A stretch of DNA of 32,617 nucleotides from the NCBI RefSeq assembly GCF_009911645.1, contig NZ_QWKI01000086.1:1-32617 (forward strand). Direction: 5' to 3'. This document shows positions 32,301 through 32,617 of this stretch, one piece after another. This DNA comes from Pseudoflavonifractor sp. 60 (lineage in GTDB: Bacteria; Bacillota; Clostridia; Oscillospirales; Oscillospiraceae). The notes beneath the pieces were generated by a model. The model had not been told where the DNA came from and ran no database searches. It saw only the letters and a program-made list of their open reading frames with translations. Numbering within the stretch: position 1 is the first letter of the stretch; each line of letters starts with the position of its first letter. The position numbers and the translations under genes are program-made.

Positions 32301-32552
32301 GACGACACTGTTACCTTTGAGGAATTGGGCATCGACCGTCTGTTTGTAGATGAGGCGCATTATTACAAAAACCTCTTTTTACATACAAAAATGCGGAATG
32401 TAGCCGGTATCGCTCAAACCGAAGCGCAAAAATCCAGTGATATGTTTGGCAAATGCCGCTATCTGGACGAGCTGACAGGCGGCAGGGGCGTGACCTTCGC
32501 CACCGGCACTCCCGTCAGCAATTCGATGGTCGAGCTTTATGTGCGCCCATAA
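23322..32552 (+). CDS. Giant ICE DNA methylase/SNF2-type helicase (intron-interrupted, 5' part separated)
   Basis: The open frame gives 3076 residues, but the first 24 are tnpV read out of phase. Native sequence begins near 23394, and a plausible start is GTG 23514 behind GAGG. In order: three related repeats of about 100 aa (residues ~96-191, 316-417, 600-704; ending GISQLL-, RIRDLI- and HIRQLI-type helices); a MutS domain I-like module (~744-828, YQVGDFFELFGEDA); a second, divergent one (~1689-1770, VQVGQYMMFYGKDA); a DNA N6-methylase domain with EPSCGIGNF (~2163) and NVPFG (~2226); and a helicase with AHCVGAGKT (~2845), VPNHLTEQW, VDEAH (~3008) and TGTPVSNS. Homologues act in transfer or protection of conjugative elements. 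The last codons VRP-stop are intron sequence; the second helicase half lies beyond the window. Confidence 0.85.
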   Translation: MGAGGERLHPSGGGNGAGGDRLQVDQEQHEAAGEQPAASVLQEPEEAPAPGLARFHLFPTVEEQVEAIAEAQAEEKRQTEIDASTIHRVPDAVVDRILTSGGNSRHSIERIVAFFQKSPSSEDAAAFLEKEYGVGGKGLTVAKTKYAMWFDEKGVHICPGNNTYGAIFTHLPWSAVGIRISQLLKDGMFASQEKIDTARENELDGLANRLADLRMEFSDEAKKKDYLHTVSEAYRGSRSEESVLRIKELLREPESRRRVISELRAFSDSYVTDRSLLRHHPTISLPALIRQTADLDKPVTEFKAVEGFAPAKTTFITEDEIDQFLMGAFSFEGGRIRVYSYFMQGHDANECAAFLRHECGDMGRTSEELKTWSDTKGIKFTRLHEDSGADGYDTVYLNWNQAQKRIRDLIEKDRYLTRQERESLPEHDKNHLARMLYHFFSHVPDCKHLPFANGADLAAAAKQILPLLEVPEAAAKLFDTMLSDFSAISPDADGYTGMMFAMRDMGAFVRGDSPLFSPLPESALQAEREVKERNRKKDQTPEQGAVTDAPEPPGEASGDLAAVARALASKRKPEATVRGDGQFSLFSSGQMAEPQEQRKISDMDLDHFLIEDLGDPERKQRLYALFTEGWSDAIIVRKLEQEYSRSRYGSVEGGFCTLSDGTRGYAYFAKELRISPRPEGKMRHVSFEEMAAHIRQLIQEGRYLSPEELERYQKDHAAQEPEAPVFSTPSQAPEQEQESSRSPWWDEYSTVKGSHPDHLILYQVGDFFELFGEDAKTAAAVLGLTLTTRPVGGVGRVEMCGFPIHALEQNVEKLRGQYDVAVSAVDTKTGVYQTRTLAALDGGTVPYDFEFEYRQLSRLKSDCDYFLGAGGRRERHLSEGGSIATQIAKMRELYGLLPEKPEWLTAEDIDRYEAQMTGAEPEKQAVEQHEAPAEEVVAAVKNPNYEITVTSAEALILARPMSQAGITANRTVQENGDVTFSVPESEKDVLERLITKIRKDISRAAEAVSKPQKARRTRPEVNYHAFEKLFPEIISGEYRSMHLQAEPSYMPLHVQWIADDVVAVSHTYQQNGDTMYDPEMTFRVDREKGTLEALTFRQDGGIPLYQEVYPEPGKWIPKLRNDLNSFAAQWMKNITAQKFIREQAVSVRDGEDVEVFFSPEGAPFAAYDILMREADTITAQLLNDESYANARMNSDEQNSRDECNIAINRIAVSMFKTNPQFYRAYFDTTIAVHRFRNYLFETTYQQELEAEQTPVSSVTLYREALALLVGAVRGSSFYDYLRDRETDHDSARNELDAEITAMMDEVKEGNPALYEAYHALPKFREWLLEDILEQTYQDYITDPRDAVQRYADTPDAPAWIREDAPAQTEQDTRETALPVEKTEARDPLDPAYQEGDTVYIRDRAFVVKKVEESSVLLQDQSHSLPIYERYGKGPFARELLKDDRNSGITPFLSAYLPDINPVLREVLTGDSGLLELWDKAVIAGYIQAGENNLEVAQRLADTYEGVVGTAALWTGNQADYSADSSGFEVHIHDGQDSKISMPWRLIAPILRALYQQELDGFLHEPSAEDHSQRQAEAGTEILQAPMTVAEPTGAGAPENTETVWHTPGGKEYRARDTVEYLVDGTPNQIVIDSIGEDYIYYTFPDLAQAPAEMFRDKFEKLLDDGGHAVVRKASEHAQQVSAEPSLVPNVSEYLNLKAQHPDKLVGVQVGQYMMFYGKDAEEASAALGRNILTRDIPGLGETSVTGYNGAWQAALKKLLEHGKSVVLARPNPQRGPDAPYEIIKERDISKYIPLGKELTIDGRRMKVDSIDYASDKVSLMDVELTMEHRQPVFHEESVIVVREYVEEAERREFEQAAHVEEIVEAPAADEPVPPESQRHAGADELDEAKRLIEDFCDVEYDGGVDFSDLEHIGIAYTSTEDEKHEIQVEVNLLDFSITQMLDDQLIEQRRYKTLRELIDNELSALAFDDLIHVEGEPEQLLASALRAAQKPGPAPEPERVEIDGGRIAEPPAPKTPITSKVVGRVNAGAFDVIFEELHVGPELHNFHITDEGLGTGGQKTKYQNNAAAIRTLKQIEADGRLATPEEQEILSRYVGWGSLPQAFDENNKAWAKEFEELQSLLTPDEYAAARATTLNAHYTSPRVIKAIYDAVQRMGFQPGNVLEPSCGIGNFFGLLPENLSGANLYGVELDSLTGRIARQLYQKANITVDGFENTDHPDDFFDLAVGNVPFGSYKVHDRRYNRHNLQIHDYFLMKTLDKLRPGGIMAVITSKGTMDKKNSKAREALAQKANLLGAIRLPNNTFKANAGTEVTSDILFFQKRATVPEKMPEWVESGLTADGVPLNQYYLQHPEMVLGTMALGKSLYGNDTETACYPIEGADLAEQLAGAVAHIAPPDQALLDMDAPEQEDGKAVESIPADPNVRNFSYTVSKGKIYFRENSRMVPVELGKVPTARVKGMISIRDSARKLIDLQLKGASDAEIKAEQASLNRLYDVYTKKYGILNSAGNRLAFNQDSSYPLLCSLEVLDDEGNFKQKADMFTRRTIQHHEAVTSVDTAVEALAVSIGERACVDLGFMASLMDGGEKIPQIVEDLKGVIFKDPATGPFDMEAGGTDWYKGWQTADEYLSGDVRMKLAKARAAAEKYPEFAVNVEALQQVQPKDLTAAEISVRIGAPWVKPEYYREFIFELLQTPEYLRDGKIDVIYNKITGEWNVKGKSEDRRDNARIRATYGTKRRNAYVIFENLLNQRDTRVYDEDAEGKRILNSKHTTIAQQKAEAIDQAFRDWIFKDPERRADLCATYNRLFNSKRPREYDGGHITFAGMNPEYKLEPHQRNAVARMLYGGNSLLAHCVGAGKTFEMTAAAMESKRLGLCQKSLFVVPNHLTEQWGSDFLTLYPGAKVLVATKKDFKPKNRKKFCARIATGDYDAVIIGHSQFEMIPLSPERQAQVIEDQIGEIMDAIAEAKAQKEENWTIKQMEGTRKDLEAKLKKLTDKKKDDTVTFEELGIDRLFVDEAHYYKNLFLHTKMRNVAGIAQTEAQKSSDMFGKCRYLDELTGGRGVTFATGTPVSNSMVELYVRP

Positions 32553-32617
32553 GGGCATATATCAAATGCCGCCTTGAGCAAGCGGCGGGAAGAAAGATAT
32601 CAAAGAAAGGCAGGTGA
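32541..32617 (+). mobile_element. 5' end of a group II intron inside the helicase gene
   Basis: GTGCG at 32541 is the group II intron 5' consensus. It is followed at once by a GCCC-ATAA-GGGC hairpin and then a GCCGC/GCGGC stem (from about 32568), as in domain I. The host frame is broken exactly between ELY and its normal continuation within the conserved helicase motif TGTPVSNSMVELY. The reverse transcriptase gene and 3' splice site would lie outside the window. Confidence 0.75.

Noticed and set aside
30729..32360. Minus-strand open frame of 543 codons opposite the methylase/helicase
   Set aside because: Antisense of a gene with clear helicase motifs; no recognisable motif of its own.
1..32617. 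CRISPR arrays, tRNA or rRNA genes
   Set aside because: No regularly spaced repeats and no tRNA or rRNA-like sequence were seen on either strand.

Overview
The window looks like accessory DNA from a gut Clostridia-type Firmicute (Oscillospiraceae/Lachnospiraceae style). The evidence is strong AGGAGG-type ribosome sites, Tn916/Tn1549-like regulatory genes, a giant methylase/helicase gene of the kind carried by Tn1549-like integrative conjugative elements (ICEs), TnpV, a serine-recombinase triplet and the start of a group II intron. No rRNA, tRNA, CRISPR array or chromosomal housekeeping gene was seen. Family names rest on motifs read by eye, not on database searches.

Layout. (1) 1-960: end of an ICE regulatory module on the plus strand: a sigma-like protein cut by the window edge, a small helix-turn-helix protein and a 59-aa protein, closed by a hairpin. 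(2) 1025-4275: a cassette bounded by an exact 25-bp direct repeat. It carries a RloC/PrrC-like ATPase and a serine-recombinase fragment without a catalytic domain, and it splits an older reading frame. (3) 4346-6319: a translationally coupled minus-strand operon of a DUF1016 N-terminal-only protein, a low-molecular-weight tyrosine phosphatase and a DUF1016 PD-(D/E)xK nuclease. (4) 6449-12747: a metallophosphoesterase, three overlapping large serine recombinases (the middle one lacks the catalytic domain), a zinc-ribbon protein, an ImmA-like protease and an ImmR-like repressor with its own promoter and operator. The order recombinase-ImmA-ImmR recalls the ICEBs1 switch. (5) 12913-22267: eleven genes, all on the minus strand, rich in immunity-protein families: DUF1963-like, Imm49-like, SMI1/KNR4 (SUKH), three related SUKH-like paralogues and several unknowns, plus a WYL regulator. 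No cognate toxin is visible, so this reads as an orphan immunity array. One member is split by a single-base shift in a T7 tract, one is only a leader relic, and the last is truncated. (6) 22257-32617: a second ICE segment on the plus strand. The giant methylase/helicase gene has lost its 5' end at a sharp junction near 22257, is split by tnpV at 22989-23394, and is interrupted at 32541 by a group II intron inside the helicase motif GTPVSNSMVELY.

How it fits together. The central part is best read as a recombinase-linked accumulation island, with nuclease and phosphatase cargo on one side and an array of immunity genes on the other, lodged in or next to conjugative-element DNA. The strongest candidate for something new is the immunity array beside a recombinase triplet under an ImmR/ImmA-like switch. 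It resembles in concept the recombinase-associated acquired interbacterial defence clusters described in Bacteroidales. Function here is inferred, not shown.
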